Shown here: piece by piece, positions 15,890-23,773 of the stretch | Layout: every line of letters begins with the position of its first letter | How positions within the stretch are numbered: position 1 is the first letter of the stretch | From: DASZGL01 sp035938875 | GTDB lineage: Bacteria; Chloroflexota; Dormibacteria; Aeolococcales; Aeolococcaceae | NCBI GenBank assembly: GCA_035938875.1 | Contig: DASZGL010000064.1 | Coordinates: forward strand, 1-49,025 | Length of the DNA: 49,025 nt | Reading direction: 5' to 3' | The notes under the pieces: generated by a model | Told to the model about the DNA's origin: nothing | What the model saw: only the letters and a program-made list of their open reading frames with translations | The model's database searches: none | Position numbers and translations under genes: made by a program

Positions 15890-17008
15890 CTACATCGGCA
15901 CCCGCACCGGCATGACGATGTACAGGTAGTCGTCGCGTCCCACGGGTCGGATGACCCCAGGGCTCAGCGGGCCGTTGAACCCGAGCTGCACCTGCTCGGC
16001 CTCGATGACGCTGAGCGCGTCGAGGACGTAGCGGGCGTTGAAGGCGATCTGCACCTCGCTGCCGTTGACGTTGGCGGTCAGCGGCGCCTCGTCGTCACCG
16101 ACCTCCGCAGTCTGGGCGCTGAGGGTGAGGGTGTCCTCACCGGTGGCGAAGCGCACCACGTTCGCGGCATCCTTGGCCAGAACTGCAGCGGTTCTGGTCT
16201 CGCGCAGCAGCGCTGACGAGGGCAGGGTCACCGTCGTCGTCGACTCCGCAGGGATGACCTGTGCGTAGTTGGGATAGTTGCCCTCGATGAGCCGCGAGGA
16301 CACCTCGACGTCGCGCATGGTGAAGAAGATCTGGTTGCGCGCCGCCGATACGGTGACGCCGACCCGCGTCCGTGACGGGTTGATCGCCCGAGCCACCTCG
16401 CTCAGGTGTCGCGCCGGGACGATGACGCTGAGCGCCGGCGCATCGCTCGGGGTGTCGACGATCAGGTTGCGCACCGCGAGACGATGACCATCGGTGGCCG
16501 CCAGGGTGAGGCGACCGCCGTCCAGCTGGAAGAGGACGCCGGTGAGCACCGGTCGAGCCTCGTCGCCGCTGGCCGCAACGGCCGTCTGGCTGATCGCCCC
16601 CTCCAGGGCGAGGGCATCCAGCTCCACCGTCGTCTCGGCGTCACGCGCCGGCAGTGGTGGGAATTCGACGGCGTCGATGCCGTGGATGTTGGTCCGGTGG
16701 ATGCCGCAGCTCAGCTTGAGCACCTGGGTCGCCGGGTTGAGCTCCAGCGTGCACGGCGCGTCGACAAGCGAGCCGACGTAATCGGCCAGCAACCTCGCCG
16801 GCACCGTGATCCTCCCCTCGTTCTCTACTGTCGCCTCCACCGTGGCGCTGATGGTCAGGTCAAGGTTGGTGGCCACCAGACGAAGACCATCGGGTGCGGT
16901 CTCCAGCAGCACGTTGCTGAGGATGGGCAGAGTCGAACGCGGCGAGACGGCGCGCGAAACCAGGCTGAGGGCATTGCTCAGCACCGAGGCGGAGACGGTG
17001 CACTTCAT
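15890..17008 (-). CDS. dnaN: DNA polymerase III sliding clamp (beta subunit)
   Basis: The ring-shaped processivity clamp of the replicase. 372 aa, the usual length. Starts MKCTVSASVLSNALSLVSRAVSPRSTLPILSN, then three clamp domains; typical strings are ISATVEATVENEGRITVPARLLADYV, VLTGVLFQLDGGRLTLAATDGHRLAVR, and the C-terminal GVIRPVGRDDYLYIVMPVRVPM (family LxxIMPVRV end). It lies downstream of dnaA on the same strand with a 234-base gap, and TAGGAT 9 bases before ATG gives it its own probable promoter. Confidence 0.97.
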   Translation of the reverse strand: MKCTVSASVLSNALSLVSRAVSPRSTLPILSNVLLETAPDGLRLVATNLDLTISATVEATVENEGRITVPARLLADYVGSLVDAPCTLELNPATQVLKLSCGIHRTNIHGIDAVEFPPLPARDAETTVELDALALEGAISQTAVAASGDEARPVLTGVLFQLDGGRLTLAATDGHRLAVRNLIVDTPSDAPALSVIVPARHLSEVARAINPSRTRVGVTVSAARNQIFFTMRDVEVSSRLIEGNYPNYAQVIPAESTTTVTLPSSALLRETRTAAVLAKDAANVVRFATGEDTLTLSAQTAEVGDDEAPLTANVNGSEVQIAFNARYVLDALSVIEAEQVQLGFNGPLSPGVIRPVGRDDYLYIVMPVRVPM

Positions 17009-17242
17009 CGGCGACTGATCCTACTTGTCACAGGCAAGGGTTAACACGACTCCTAAGCTGTTTAACAGAGACTCGTAGTAGCGCGTGGGATGTGGGGGAT
17101 AAGTGGCGGCGCCGAGATCGAGGGAACAAGTCGTCGCGTCGTGAGCCTGTTGAGAATGGGACGTCACGTCCCCACGCCACCCACAGGCCTGGCGGCGCCG
17201 CGCGAGTGTCCCCCGCTGCTCCGCCGCGAGTCCACAGCCATG
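17009..17242. other. dnaA-dnaN intergenic region with palindrome and weak DnaA-like boxes
   Basis: A non-coding gap of 234 bases. It contains the perfect 15-bp palindrome GGGACGTCACGTCCC (17158-17172), a relatively AT-rich stretch with two TTTAAC/GTTAAC motifs (about 17039-17067), and degenerate DnaA-like 9-mers (TTATCCCCC on the minus strand near 17095-17103; GAGTCCACA near 17228-17236). The AT-rich part next to dnaN may hold the dnaN promoter and could serve as an unwinding element. No open frame is supported. Confidence 0.45.
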
Positions 17243-18661
17243 TCAGCGTGCCTGAAGCCGCTCGCGGAGCTGACGCAGGTCCTGCTGGAGACGCGCGTCC
17301 TCGCGGCTGAGCTCGGCGATCTTCTCGTAGGCGTGGAGCACGGTGGTGTGATCCTTGCCGCCGAACGCCTGGCCGATGGACGGCAGGGATGAGGCCGTCT
17401 CTTCGCGGATGAGGAACATGGCCACCTGGCGGGGAAAGACGATGTGCTTGTCGCGGCGCCGGCCCTTCATCTCGTCCAGGCTGATGTTGTAGTAGCTGGC
17501 GACGGTCTCCTGGATGACATCCACGCTGAGCGGCCGCGTGTCGCCTGCCGGGAGGATGTCACGAAGGATGCGCTGGGCGGTCTCCAGGTTGACCGGCTGG
17601 CCGTTGATCGACGCGTGGGCGAGAACGCGGATGAGGGCGCCCTCGAGCTCGCGGATGTTCTTCTGGATCTTGTGGGCGATGAAGGAGCAGACCTCGTCGG
17701 GAACCAGCCGGCTGTTGGTGCCGAGCTTGCTTTTGAGGATGGCCAGCCGGGTCTCGAAGTCGGGAGGCTGGATGTCGGCGATCAGCCCCCATTCGAACCG
17801 GCTGCGGAGACGGTCCTCGAGAGTGGGGATGTCCTTGGGCGGCCGGTCGCTGCTGATGACGATCTGCTTCTGGATCTCGTGGAGCGCGTTGAATGTATGG
17901 AAGAACTCCTCCTGAGTTCTGTCCTTTCCTGCCAGGAACTGAATGTCGTCGATGAGCAGGACGTCGACAGTCCGATAACGAGTGCGAAAGTCGTTCATCC
18001 GGTTCTCCTGGATGGACGCGATCATCTCGTTCATGAACTTCTCGCTGGTCACGTAGGCGACCTTTGGTGGCCGGCGCACGTGGCCCTCGCGGACCGCGTG
18101 GCCGACGGCATGCATCAGGTGGGTCTTGCCCAGACCCACGCCACCGTAGACGAACAGGGGGTTGTAGGCCTTCCCGGGAGCGTCGGCAACCGCACGACAG
18201 GCGGCGTGGGCGAAATGGCTGGAATTGCCAACGACGAATGCTGAGAAGGTGAAGCTGGGATTGAGACGGGCGACGCTGGAGCCCTGGGTCTCGGCGTCGA
18301 GGCCCTCGGAGATGATCGCCGCCGACGGCGCGTCGTCGGGAAGCGGCGCCGGTTCATCGAGCGGCGGGGCCGCCGCGGGATCGACGGTGATGGTCACCTC
18401 GCACTCGAGCGAGGTGAGCTCACTGAGGGTTTCGCGAATCAACGGCACATACCGCTCGGTGAGCCAGTCGCGGGCAAGGCGCGTGGGCACGCCGATGGTG
18501 AACATCCGGCCCTCTTCGCATTCGAGGAGGACTGCGTTGCGCAGCCACGTCTCGTAGCCGGGGCGGGTGAGTTGGAAGCGGAGTTCCTCCTGCGCGGCCT
18601 GCCAGATCTGCATCGCTTCCATGGGAACGAGCTGACCCCCGGTCCGTGGCTGGTGGTCCAT
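17243..18661 (-). CDS. dnaA: Chromosomal replication initiator protein DnaA
   Basis: The AAA+ initiator that binds DnaA boxes and melts the origin. 472 aa from ATG 18661. Domain I starts MEAMQIWQAAQEELRFQLTRPGYETWL; an acidic Pro-rich domain II spans about 92-130; Walker A GGVGLGKT is at 173-180, Walker B VLLIDDIQFLAGK follows, and domain IV has the DnaA signature SLPSIGQAFGGKDHTTVLHAYEKI. The start at 18661 has an AGGGGG SD 12-13 bases upstream; ATG 18622 (MEAMQIW) is an alternative. It is divergent from rpmH with the probable origin between them, and a strong hairpin lies 34 bases upstream. Confidence 0.97.
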   Translation of the reverse strand: MDHQPRTGGQLVPMEAMQIWQAAQEELRFQLTRPGYETWLRNAVLLECEEGRMFTIGVPTRLARDWLTERYVPLIRETLSELTSLECEVTITVDPAAAPPLDEPAPLPDDAPSAAIISEGLDAETQGSSVARLNPSFTFSAFVVGNSSHFAHAACRAVADAPGKAYNPLFVYGGVGLGKTHLMHAVGHAVREGHVRRPPKVAYVTSEKFMNEMIASIQENRMNDFRTRYRTVDVLLIDDIQFLAGKDRTQEEFFHTFNALHEIQKQIVISSDRPPKDIPTLEDRLRSRFEWGLIADIQPPDFETRLAILKSKLGTNSRLVPDEVCSFIAHKIQKNIRELEGALIRVLAHASINGQPVNLETAQRILRDILPAGDTRPLSVDVIQETVASYYNISLDEMKGRRRDKHIVFPRQVAMFLIREETASSLPSIGQAFGGKDHTTVLHAYEKIAELSREDARLQQDLRQLRERLQAR

Positions 18662-18694
18662 TGTCGACTCGATTCCCCCTGTCGAACTGGATCG

Positions 18695-18726
18695 AACGAA
18701 TGAGTGCCACAAGGCGCTCATTCGTT
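18695..18726. promoter_or_regulatory. Strong hairpin/inverted repeat upstream of dnaA
   Basis: AACGAATGAGTGCC (18695-18708) pairs with GGCGCTCATTCGTT (18713-18726) around the loop ACAA: 14 pairs with one T-G wobble. It ends 34 bases from the dnaA start codon, so it could be a stem in the dnaA leader RNA or a two-fold operator in DNA. Confidence 0.65.
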
Positions 18727-18773
18727 TGTCTTGCGCCGCCACGTGACCCTGTCGCGCAGGAACGGTGTGTGTG

Positions 18774-18837
18774 TGTGCACAGGTTGTGCACAGCCGTGGA
18801 AAAGCGAACGGACGCGCTCTGGTCGGGGTGTGGATCG
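18774..18837. other. Probable oriC core: cluster of DnaA-box-like 9-mers
   Basis: TGTGCACA occurs twice 11 bp apart (18774-18781 and 18785-18792), the second within TTGTGCACA, one base from the actinobacterial-type box TTGTCCACA. The minus strand carries TTTTCCACG (about 18795-18803) and CGATCCACA (18829-18837), each 7 of 9 matches to TTATCCACA. Together with the dnaA-rpmH divergence this marks a likely origin. The whole 392-base gap (18662-19053) is otherwise non-coding. No perfect box and no clear AT-rich unwinding element is seen here, so the call is provisional. Confidence 0.5.
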
Positions 18838-18967
18838 AGCGGGGACGTCAGGGGGACGCACCTCACCGGAGCAACGGCGGAGTCTAGCAACGGGGATGGA
18901 GCACCACAACGGCCTTGACGAACGAGGCACGAACGTGCATGAGGGCTGATTGCGGCCGGGGTGTTGC

Positions 18968-18973
18968 TATACT
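18968..18973 (+). promoter_or_regulatory. -10 box TATACT of the rpmH operon
   Basis: TATACT lies 80 bases upstream of rpmH. The leader between is very GC-rich and can fold. TTGACG at about 18915 is too far to be its -35. Confidence 0.5.
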
Positions 18974-19053
18974 CGTCGCGCCCCGCCCCCGGCGCGGCCG
19001 CGGCGCCGCTGTGCCCCTGCCCGGGTGAGATTCGAAACGACCGGAGAACACTC

Positions 19054-19200
19054 CTGAAGCGCACGTTTCAGCCGAAGAAGCGCTACCGTCGTAAGACGCA
19101 CGGCTTTCGCATCCGCATGTCGACCCCCGGAGGACAGCAGGTGCTCAAGGCGCGACGCCGCAAGGGACGCAAGCGTCTGACACCCGCCAAGGTGCGGTGA
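19054..19200 (+). CDS. rpmH: 50S ribosomal protein L34, apparent CTG start
   Basis: A 48-aa L34, component of the large ribosomal subunit. The sequence after the first residue is canonical (KRTFQPKKRYRRKTHGFRIR, then MSTPGGQQVLKARRRKGRKRL). No ATG, GTG or TTG exists at the expected position: the codon before AAG CGC ACG is CTG, with GGAG 8 bases upstream. L34 normally begins MKRTFQP, so CTG is very probably the initiation codon. It leads the rpmH-rnpA-yidD-yidC-jag operon; rnpA overlaps by GTGA. Confidence 0.93.
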   Translation: MKRTFQPKKRYRRKTHGFRIRMSTPGGQQVLKARRRKGRKRLTPAKVR

Positions 19201-19598
19201 ACCGTCGTCACCGGCTGAGCGGCCGCCGGGCGTTCGCCGCGGTCCGCGCCCAGCGGATCTCCTCGACGAGCGGCCCGATACGCGTCCACGTTGCCGGCAA
19301 CGACCGCGGGCTGGCCCGCGCCGGGTTCAGCATCCCCAAGACTGTCGGCGGCGCCGTGCAACGCAACCGGGTGCGCCGCCGGCTGCGCGCCCTGCTTGCC
19401 CCACGGCTGCAGGCGCTGGGTGCTGTCGACCTGGTCATCGCCGTATTGCCGGCGGCCGGCAGCCTCGACACCGCGGCACTGGCCGATCACCTCGAACACG
19501 CCCTGGGCAGCGCGCTCAGCGTGCTCTCGGTGCGAGTCTCCGTCGGCGCCCGGGGTGGCGGTGCCACCACCCTCGCGCCACGGCCGCAGCCGGCATGA
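19197..19598 (+). CDS. rnpA: Ribonuclease P protein component
   Basis: The protein subunit that helps RNase P RNA remove the 5' leader of tRNA precursors. 133 aa. N-terminal RRHRLSGRRAFAAVRAQRISS, central ARAGFSIPKTVGGAVQRNRVRRRLRALL (the RNR signature R-N-R-x-R-R-x-x-R), then DLVIAVLPAAGSLD. The last 20 residues are a non-conserved tail. It overlaps rpmH (GTGA) and yidD (ATGA), the standard order near bacterial origins. Confidence 0.94.
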   Translation: MNRRHRLSGRRAFAAVRAQRISSTSGPIRVHVAGNDRGLARAGFSIPKTVGGAVQRNRVRRRLRALLAPRLQALGAVDLVIAVLPAAGSLDTAALADHLEHALGSALSVLSVRVSVGARGGGATTLAPRPQPA

Positions 19599-19876
19599 CC
19601 CGCCTCAGCCTGCTCCTCATCCGCGCCTATCGGGTGACGCTCGGGCCGCTGTTCGCCGCGTTCAGCCAGTGTCGCTATCAGCCAACCTGCTCGGCCTACG
19701 GCTATCAGGCGATTCAGCGCTTTGGACCACGGCGCGGATGGTGGCTCGCCGTCCGCCGCATCGCCCGCTGCAGCCCCTTCGGCGGCCACGGCTACGACCC
19801 CGTGCCCGAGGAGTACGTCAGCTGGCGGCAGGCGCGCCGGAGCAAGCGCGCTGCCGCCCATGGTGACGTCGCGTGA
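19595..19876 (+). CDS. yidD: YidD membrane-insertion efficiency factor (canonical copy)
   Basis: A 93-aa YidD. Motifs: LLLIRAYRVTLGPLFAAF, CRYQPTCSAYGYQAIQRFGPRRGWWLAVRRIARC, SPFGGHGYDPVPE. Its position between rnpA and yidC, with 4-base overlaps to both, is the conserved one, supporting a role in YidC-dependent membrane protein insertion. A second, diverged copy lies at 1209-1457. Confidence 0.93.
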   Translation: MTRLSLLLIRAYRVTLGPLFAAFSQCRYQPTCSAYGYQAIQRFGPRRGWWLAVRRIARCSPFGGHGYDPVPEEYVSWRQARRSKRAAAHGDVA

Positions 19877-20871
19877 ATCCCCTCAGCATCTTCACCGTGC
19901 TCGGTCCGCCCATCCAGTGGGCGCTGACGCACCTGACCACGTACTTCGACGGCTTCGGTGTCAGCCAATCCATCGGCGCATTCGGCCTGGCCATCATCGT
20001 GGTCACGCTGGTCATCCGCGGTGCGCTCTTCCCCGTGTTCGCCTGGCAGCTGCGCACCACGCGCCGCATCCAGGCCGAGCAGCGACTCATCGCCCCGCAG
20101 ATGCAGGAGATCCGCAAGCGCTACAAGAAGGAGCCGCAGAAGCTGCAGGAAGAGATGATGAAGCTCTACCGCGAGCACAACATCAGTCCCTTCAGCAGCC
20201 TCACCGGGTGCCTGCCCATGCTGGTGCAGCTGCCCATCATCTACGGGCTGTACAACGGCATTCGCAGCGCCACCGGAGATCTCAGCAAGAACAACCTGGG
20301 ATTCCTCTGGATCCATGACGTCAGTCAGAGCCCAAGCAGTGCTGGCGGCTTCGGTCATCCCACCGCGATGATCATCCCGCTGCTCGCCGCAGCGGCGACC
20401 TTCGTGCAGTCGAAGATGATGATGCAGCCGCCGCGGCCGAACATGTCGGACCAGGAACGGCAGATGTACAGCATGAGCAAGAACCTCATGTTCCTGGCCC
20501 CGGCGATGGTGCTCATCTTCGGCATCAACCTGCCCCAGGGGCTGGCGCTGTACTGGGTGACGCAGAGCATCTTCATGATCATCCAGCAGTGGTACGTCCT
20601 CGGCTGGGGCGGCTTGAAGGTCCCGGCGTGGTTCCCCGGAGCCGGCAGAGTGACCAAGCTGTCCGTGCCCCAGCAACTCCCCGCCAGAGCGGGCGCCGCC
20701 GGTGGCGACGGCCGCGGCCGCGACGCCACCAGGGGACGAGAGGCGAGGACACCCGTGGCGCAGGGAAAGCAGACTCAACGGTCGCAGAATGGACGAACGA
20801 CGCTGCCGCAACGGAGTGCACCGCGGCGGGTGACCCACTCCAGCGGCTCGCGCCGCAAACGAGGTCGCTGA
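19873..20871 (+). CDS. yidC: Membrane protein insertase YidC/Oxa1
   Basis: Inserts membrane proteins alone or with SecYEG. 332 aa, the short type without a large periplasmic domain. Transmembrane segments include IGAFGLAIIVVTLVIRGALFPVFAW with the conserved groove Arg (LVIRG); the coiled cytoplasmic hairpin RRIQAEQRLIAPQMQEIRKRYKKEPQKLQEEMMKLY; FSSLTGCLPMLVQLPIIYGLY; IIPLLAAAATFVQSKMM; and MFLAPAMVLIFGINLPQGLALYWVTQSIFMI. The last 70 residues are a basic tail (ending SGSRRKRGR), as in ribosome-binding Oxa1 forms. It overlaps yidD by GTGA. Confidence 0.95.
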   Translation: MNPLSIFTVLGPPIQWALTHLTTYFDGFGVSQSIGAFGLAIIVVTLVIRGALFPVFAWQLRTTRRIQAEQRLIAPQMQEIRKRYKKEPQKLQEEMMKLYREHNISPFSSLTGCLPMLVQLPIIYGLYNGIRSATGDLSKNNLGFLWIHDVSQSPSSAGGFGHPTAMIIPLLAAAATFVQSKMMMQPPRPNMSDQERQMYSMSKNLMFLAPAMVLIFGINLPQGLALYWVTQSIFMIIQQWYVLGWGGLKVPAWFPGAGRVTKLSVPQQLPARAGAAGGDGRGRDATRGREARTPVAQGKQTQRSQNGRTTLPQRSAPRRVTHSSGSRRKRGR

Positions 20872-20917
20872 CGGGGGCCTGCAGCCACCCCACGACCAGG
20901 TATATAGGGATGACGAG

Positions 20918-21760
20918 GTGAGCGACACCATCACGGACGCTGACGCGTCCCTGGAGAAGACCGCCGAAGCGACGGGGGCAACACTCGAAGAGGCGATCAG
21001 CGCGGCGCTTGCCGAGCTCGGGGTTGCCCGCGACGAGGTTGAGGTCGAGGTCCTGTCCGAGGGCGCCCGCGCGGTGCCCGGAGAGCGGCTCTCGGCAGCG
21101 CCGGCGCGCGTGCGGGTGCGCCCCGTGGACACCTTCGCCGCGCGAGCGCGGGAGACGCTCAGTGAGCTGCTCCGGCTCATGGAGATCCCGGCGCGGGTGT
21201 CGGTGCGCCGTGCCGTCGCGGCGAGGCCCGCCGACGTCGGGCGCGAACCGATCATCCTCGACATCAGCGGCGACGACCTGGGACTGCTCATCGGTTGGAG
21301 AGGCGAGAACCTGCGCGCGCTGCAGACCGTCGTCAACCTCATGTCAGGGGACAACGAGGGCGAAGGCCGACGGCTCATCCTCGACGTGGAGCGGTACCGG
21401 TCGCGGCGCGAGGAGCAGGTCAAGGACCTGGCTCTGCGCCTTGCCCACCGGGTGAAGCGCACCGGCCAGCGCTACACCCTCGATCCCATGCACGCCTATG
21501 AACGGCGGGTCATCCACATCACCCTTGAGGGCGACGAGGGAGTGCGCACCGAGAGCACCGGCACCGAGCCGGCGCGGCGGGTGACCATCCATCCCACCGG
21601 GCCTGCCCAGGGCGGTCCCGAGGAGAGCACCTTCCACGGGATTCCGCGGGGTCCACGGCCGCCGTTCCGCGGCGACCGGCGCGGTGGTCCTCCCGGCGGG
21701 GGCCGCGGCGCCTACGGTTCCGGCCGGCCGTCATATCCGGGACGTCCGCCGCGCCCCTGA
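20918..21760 (+). CDS. jag: KhpB/Jag (EloR) RNA-binding protein
   Basis: 280 aa. The N-terminal Jag domain (about 8-55, EKTAEATGATLEEAISAALAELGV) is followed by a linker, a KH domain (about 100-165, ILDISGDDLGLLIGWRGENLRALQTVVNLM with the GxxG-type loop), an R3H domain (LDPMHAYERRVIHITLEGDEGVRTESTG) and a Gly/Arg/Pro-rich tail of about 60 residues (GGGRGAYGSGRPSYPGRPP) that may bind RNA. Known relatives bind sRNA/mRNA and control cell elongation. GTG start; TATATA lies about 15 bases upstream. The next gene starts within its stop (TGATG). Confidence 0.93.
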   Translation: MSDTITDADASLEKTAEATGATLEEAISAALAELGVARDEVEVEVLSEGARAVPGERLSAAPARVRVRPVDTFAARARETLSELLRLMEIPARVSVRRAVAARPADVGREPIILDISGDDLGLLIGWRGENLRALQTVVNLMSGDNEGEGRRLILDVERYRSRREEQVKDLALRLAHRVKRTGQRYTLDPMHAYERRVIHITLEGDEGVRTESTGTEPARRVTIHPTGPAQGGPEESTFHGIPRGPRPPFRGDRRGGPPGGGRGAYGSGRPSYPGRPPRP

Positions 21761-22380
21761 TGCCGCTGCGGCAGCGCTGGGCCATCGCCTTGGCGGCCGG
21801 CGTGCTGGCCGGTTGCGGCTCGGCGATCTCGTCGACGTCGACGGCGCGGCTGTTGACCGGCGATCCCGTTCGATACCTGGTGCAGATCGACGACCTCTCG
21901 GCGCCCGGTTTCACCGTCGCCGAAGCGGCGCGGGCGACGACCGCCGCCGAGATCGCCGGCAGCGACAGCTCGCTGGCCGGAGCACTGCATGACGGCGGCC
22001 TGAAGGGGGCCGCGGTGGTGCGATACCTCCACGCCGAGCCGCAGCTGGCCACCGCCAACGGTCCGCTCGACGTCATCTCCACGGTGGAGCTCCTGGCGAG
22101 CAGCGACGGCGCCACAGAGGCATACGCGTCGGCCGTGCGGCATGCCGACGCCGTCAGCGGTGCGGTGGCGGTGTCAACGGGCCCACTCGGCGCGCAGGCG
22201 CACGCCGACATGCTGGTGGCCACCGCATCCGATCAGACCCAGGTGGTGCAGTTCACCGTCACCTTCCGCGTCGCCAACGCCGTCGACGTCCTGGTGACGC
22301 GCGGCCGGCTCGGCGGGACGGCGATCGCCGACGCGCTGATCATCGCCGGCAAGCAGGCGGCGCGCCAAGCGGCGGGCTGA
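21760..22380 (+). CDS. Unknown lipoprotein
   Basis: 206 aa. N-terminal RQRWAIALAAGVLAGCGSAIS is a lipoprotein signal with lipobox LAGC. The mature part alternates beta-like and helical stretches (VRYLVQIDDLSAPGFTVAEAARATTAAEIAG... VVRYLHAEPQLATANGPLDVISTVELLAS... VVQFTVTFRVANAVDVLVTRGRLGG), resembling small lipoproteins of the PknH-sensor/LpqN type, without a firm match. It starts inside the jag stop (TGATG), so it closes the rpmH operon. Confidence 0.65.
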   Translation: MPLRQRWAIALAAGVLAGCGSAISSTSTARLLTGDPVRYLVQIDDLSAPGFTVAEAARATTAAEIAGSDSSLAGALHDGGLKGAAVVRYLHAEPQLATANGPLDVISTVELLASSDGATEAYASAVRHADAVSGAVAVSTGPLGAQAHADMLVATASDQTQVVQFTVTFRVANAVDVLVTRGRLGGTAIADALIIAGKQAARQAAG

Positions 22381-22427
22381 GCCGGATCGCGCCCCGGGGC
22401 ACCGCCGGGCGCCCAGTGACCGAGCCC

Positions 22428-22433
22428 TACACT
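22428..22433 (+). promoter_or_regulatory. -10 box TACACT of the M16 peptidase gene
   Basis: TACACT lies 8 bases before GTG 22442, again a leaderless layout in a 61-base gap. Confidence 0.45.
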
Positions 22434-22441
22434 GGTCGATA

Positions 22442-23731
22442 GTGCCTGCCGCCGCCGACCAGTCGACGTATCGCCTCACCAGGCTCGACGGTGGCGCACG
22501 CGTCATCGTGGCGCCGATGCGCGAGCGCGCCTCGGTGTCGGTCGCGCTGATGTTTGCCGCCGGCTCGCGTCACGAGGACGCCGAGGCCAGTGGCCTGTCG
22601 CACTTCATCGAGCACATGTTCTTCAAGGGATCCCAGCGATACCGCAGCAGCCGGGAGATCTCCGAAGCCATCGAGGGTGTCGGCGGTGTGCTCAACGCGG
22701 CAACCGACAAGGAGCTGACGCTGTACTGGACGCGAGTCCCCGCGGGTCGGTTGGACTTGGCCCTCGACGTGCTCAACGACATGATCTTCGGCGCACGTTT
22801 CGACGAGCTCGAGCTGAGCAAGGAACGTGACGTGGTGATCGAAGAGCTGCGCATGTACCAGGACAACCCCCAGGAGTACGTGCACACCATCTTCGAAGAG
22901 GTGATGTGGCCCGACCATCCGCTCGGCCGCGACACCGCCGGGACCGAGGCGACGGTGCGCAGCTTCACCCGTGACGACTGTCTGCGCCATCTGCGTACGC
23001 ACTATCACAGCGACCGGCTCGTGATCAGCGTCGCCGGTGCTGTCGAGTACGAGCACGCGCTGGAGAAGGCGACCGCGGCGGTGGGGACCTGGGGGAACGG
23101 TGCGACCCCTGCCTGGCGTTCGGCAGAGCCGGTCGAGCCGCAGGCGCAGATGCGGGTGACGTACCGGCGCACCGAGCAGGCGAACATCGTCTTCGGGTCC
23201 CGCGCGGCCTCCTACCTCGACGCCGACCGCTACGCGGTGGACATGCTCAACGTGGTGCTCGGTGAGGGCATGTCGAGCCGTTTGTTCCTCGAGCTGCGCG
23301 AGAATCGCGGGCTTGCCTACGACGTGCACTCGTTCACCGTCAAGCATCGCGACAGCGGCGCGCTGGCGATCTACATCGGCTGCGAGCCGCGGCGCGCCGT
23401 GCAGGCGATCGACGCCGCCATAGCCGAGCTTCGCCGCCTGGCCGAGGAGCCGGTGGCAGCGGACGAGCTGCAGAAGGTGCGCGAGTACGCCAGGGGGCGG
23501 CTGCTTCTTGGGCTCGAGGGAACCAATGCGATGTGCAGCTTTCTCGGCCAGCAGGAGCTGCTCACCAGTGAGATCCTCCTGCCCGCGGCGATCGCGGCGC
23601 GCATCGACGCGGTGACCGCGGAGGACATCCGCGCCGCCGCGGCGGCGGTCCTGGCTCGCGGCCTGCGCGGCGCCGTCATCGGACCCTTCCGCAGCGCTGA
23701 TAAGTTTACGCAGGTATTGTCATTATCATGA
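22442..23731 (+). CDS. M16B-family zinc metallopeptidase
   Basis: A 429-aa processing-peptidase-like enzyme. The inverted zinc motif is SGLSHFIEHMFFKGSQRY with His53, Glu56 and His57; the third ligand Glu lies in the ERDVVIEELRMYQDNPQE segment. The C-terminal half has GEGMSSRLFLELRENRGLAYDVHSF, the Arg/Tyr substrate-binding pair of the family. No signal peptide is seen, so it acts in the cytoplasm or is secreted by an unseen route. Related enzymes degrade peptides or process precursors. ndk follows after 42 bases. Confidence 0.9.
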   Translation: MPAAADQSTYRLTRLDGGARVIVAPMRERASVSVALMFAAGSRHEDAEASGLSHFIEHMFFKGSQRYRSSREISEAIEGVGGVLNAATDKELTLYWTRVPAGRLDLALDVLNDMIFGARFDELELSKERDVVIEELRMYQDNPQEYVHTIFEEVMWPDHPLGRDTAGTEATVRSFTRDDCLRHLRTHYHSDRLVISVAGAVEYEHALEKATAAVGTWGNGATPAWRSAEPVEPQAQMRVTYRRTEQANIVFGSRAASYLDADRYAVDMLNVVLGEGMSSRLFLELRENRGLAYDVHSFTVKHRDSGALAIYIGCEPRRAVQAIDAAIAELRRLAEEPVAADELQKVREYARGRLLLGLEGTNAMCSFLGQQELLTSEILLPAAIAARIDAVTAEDIRAAAAAVLARGLRGAVIGPFRSADKFTQVLSLS

Positions 23732-23773
23732 GGCGGTGATGACACTCGCCCGATCAGCTGTCGAGGAGGTGTG

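Noticed and set aside
18661..18742. 27-residue N-terminal extension of DnaA from 18742
   Set aside because: It would translate the hairpin and has no homology to DnaA domain I, which begins MEAMQIW.
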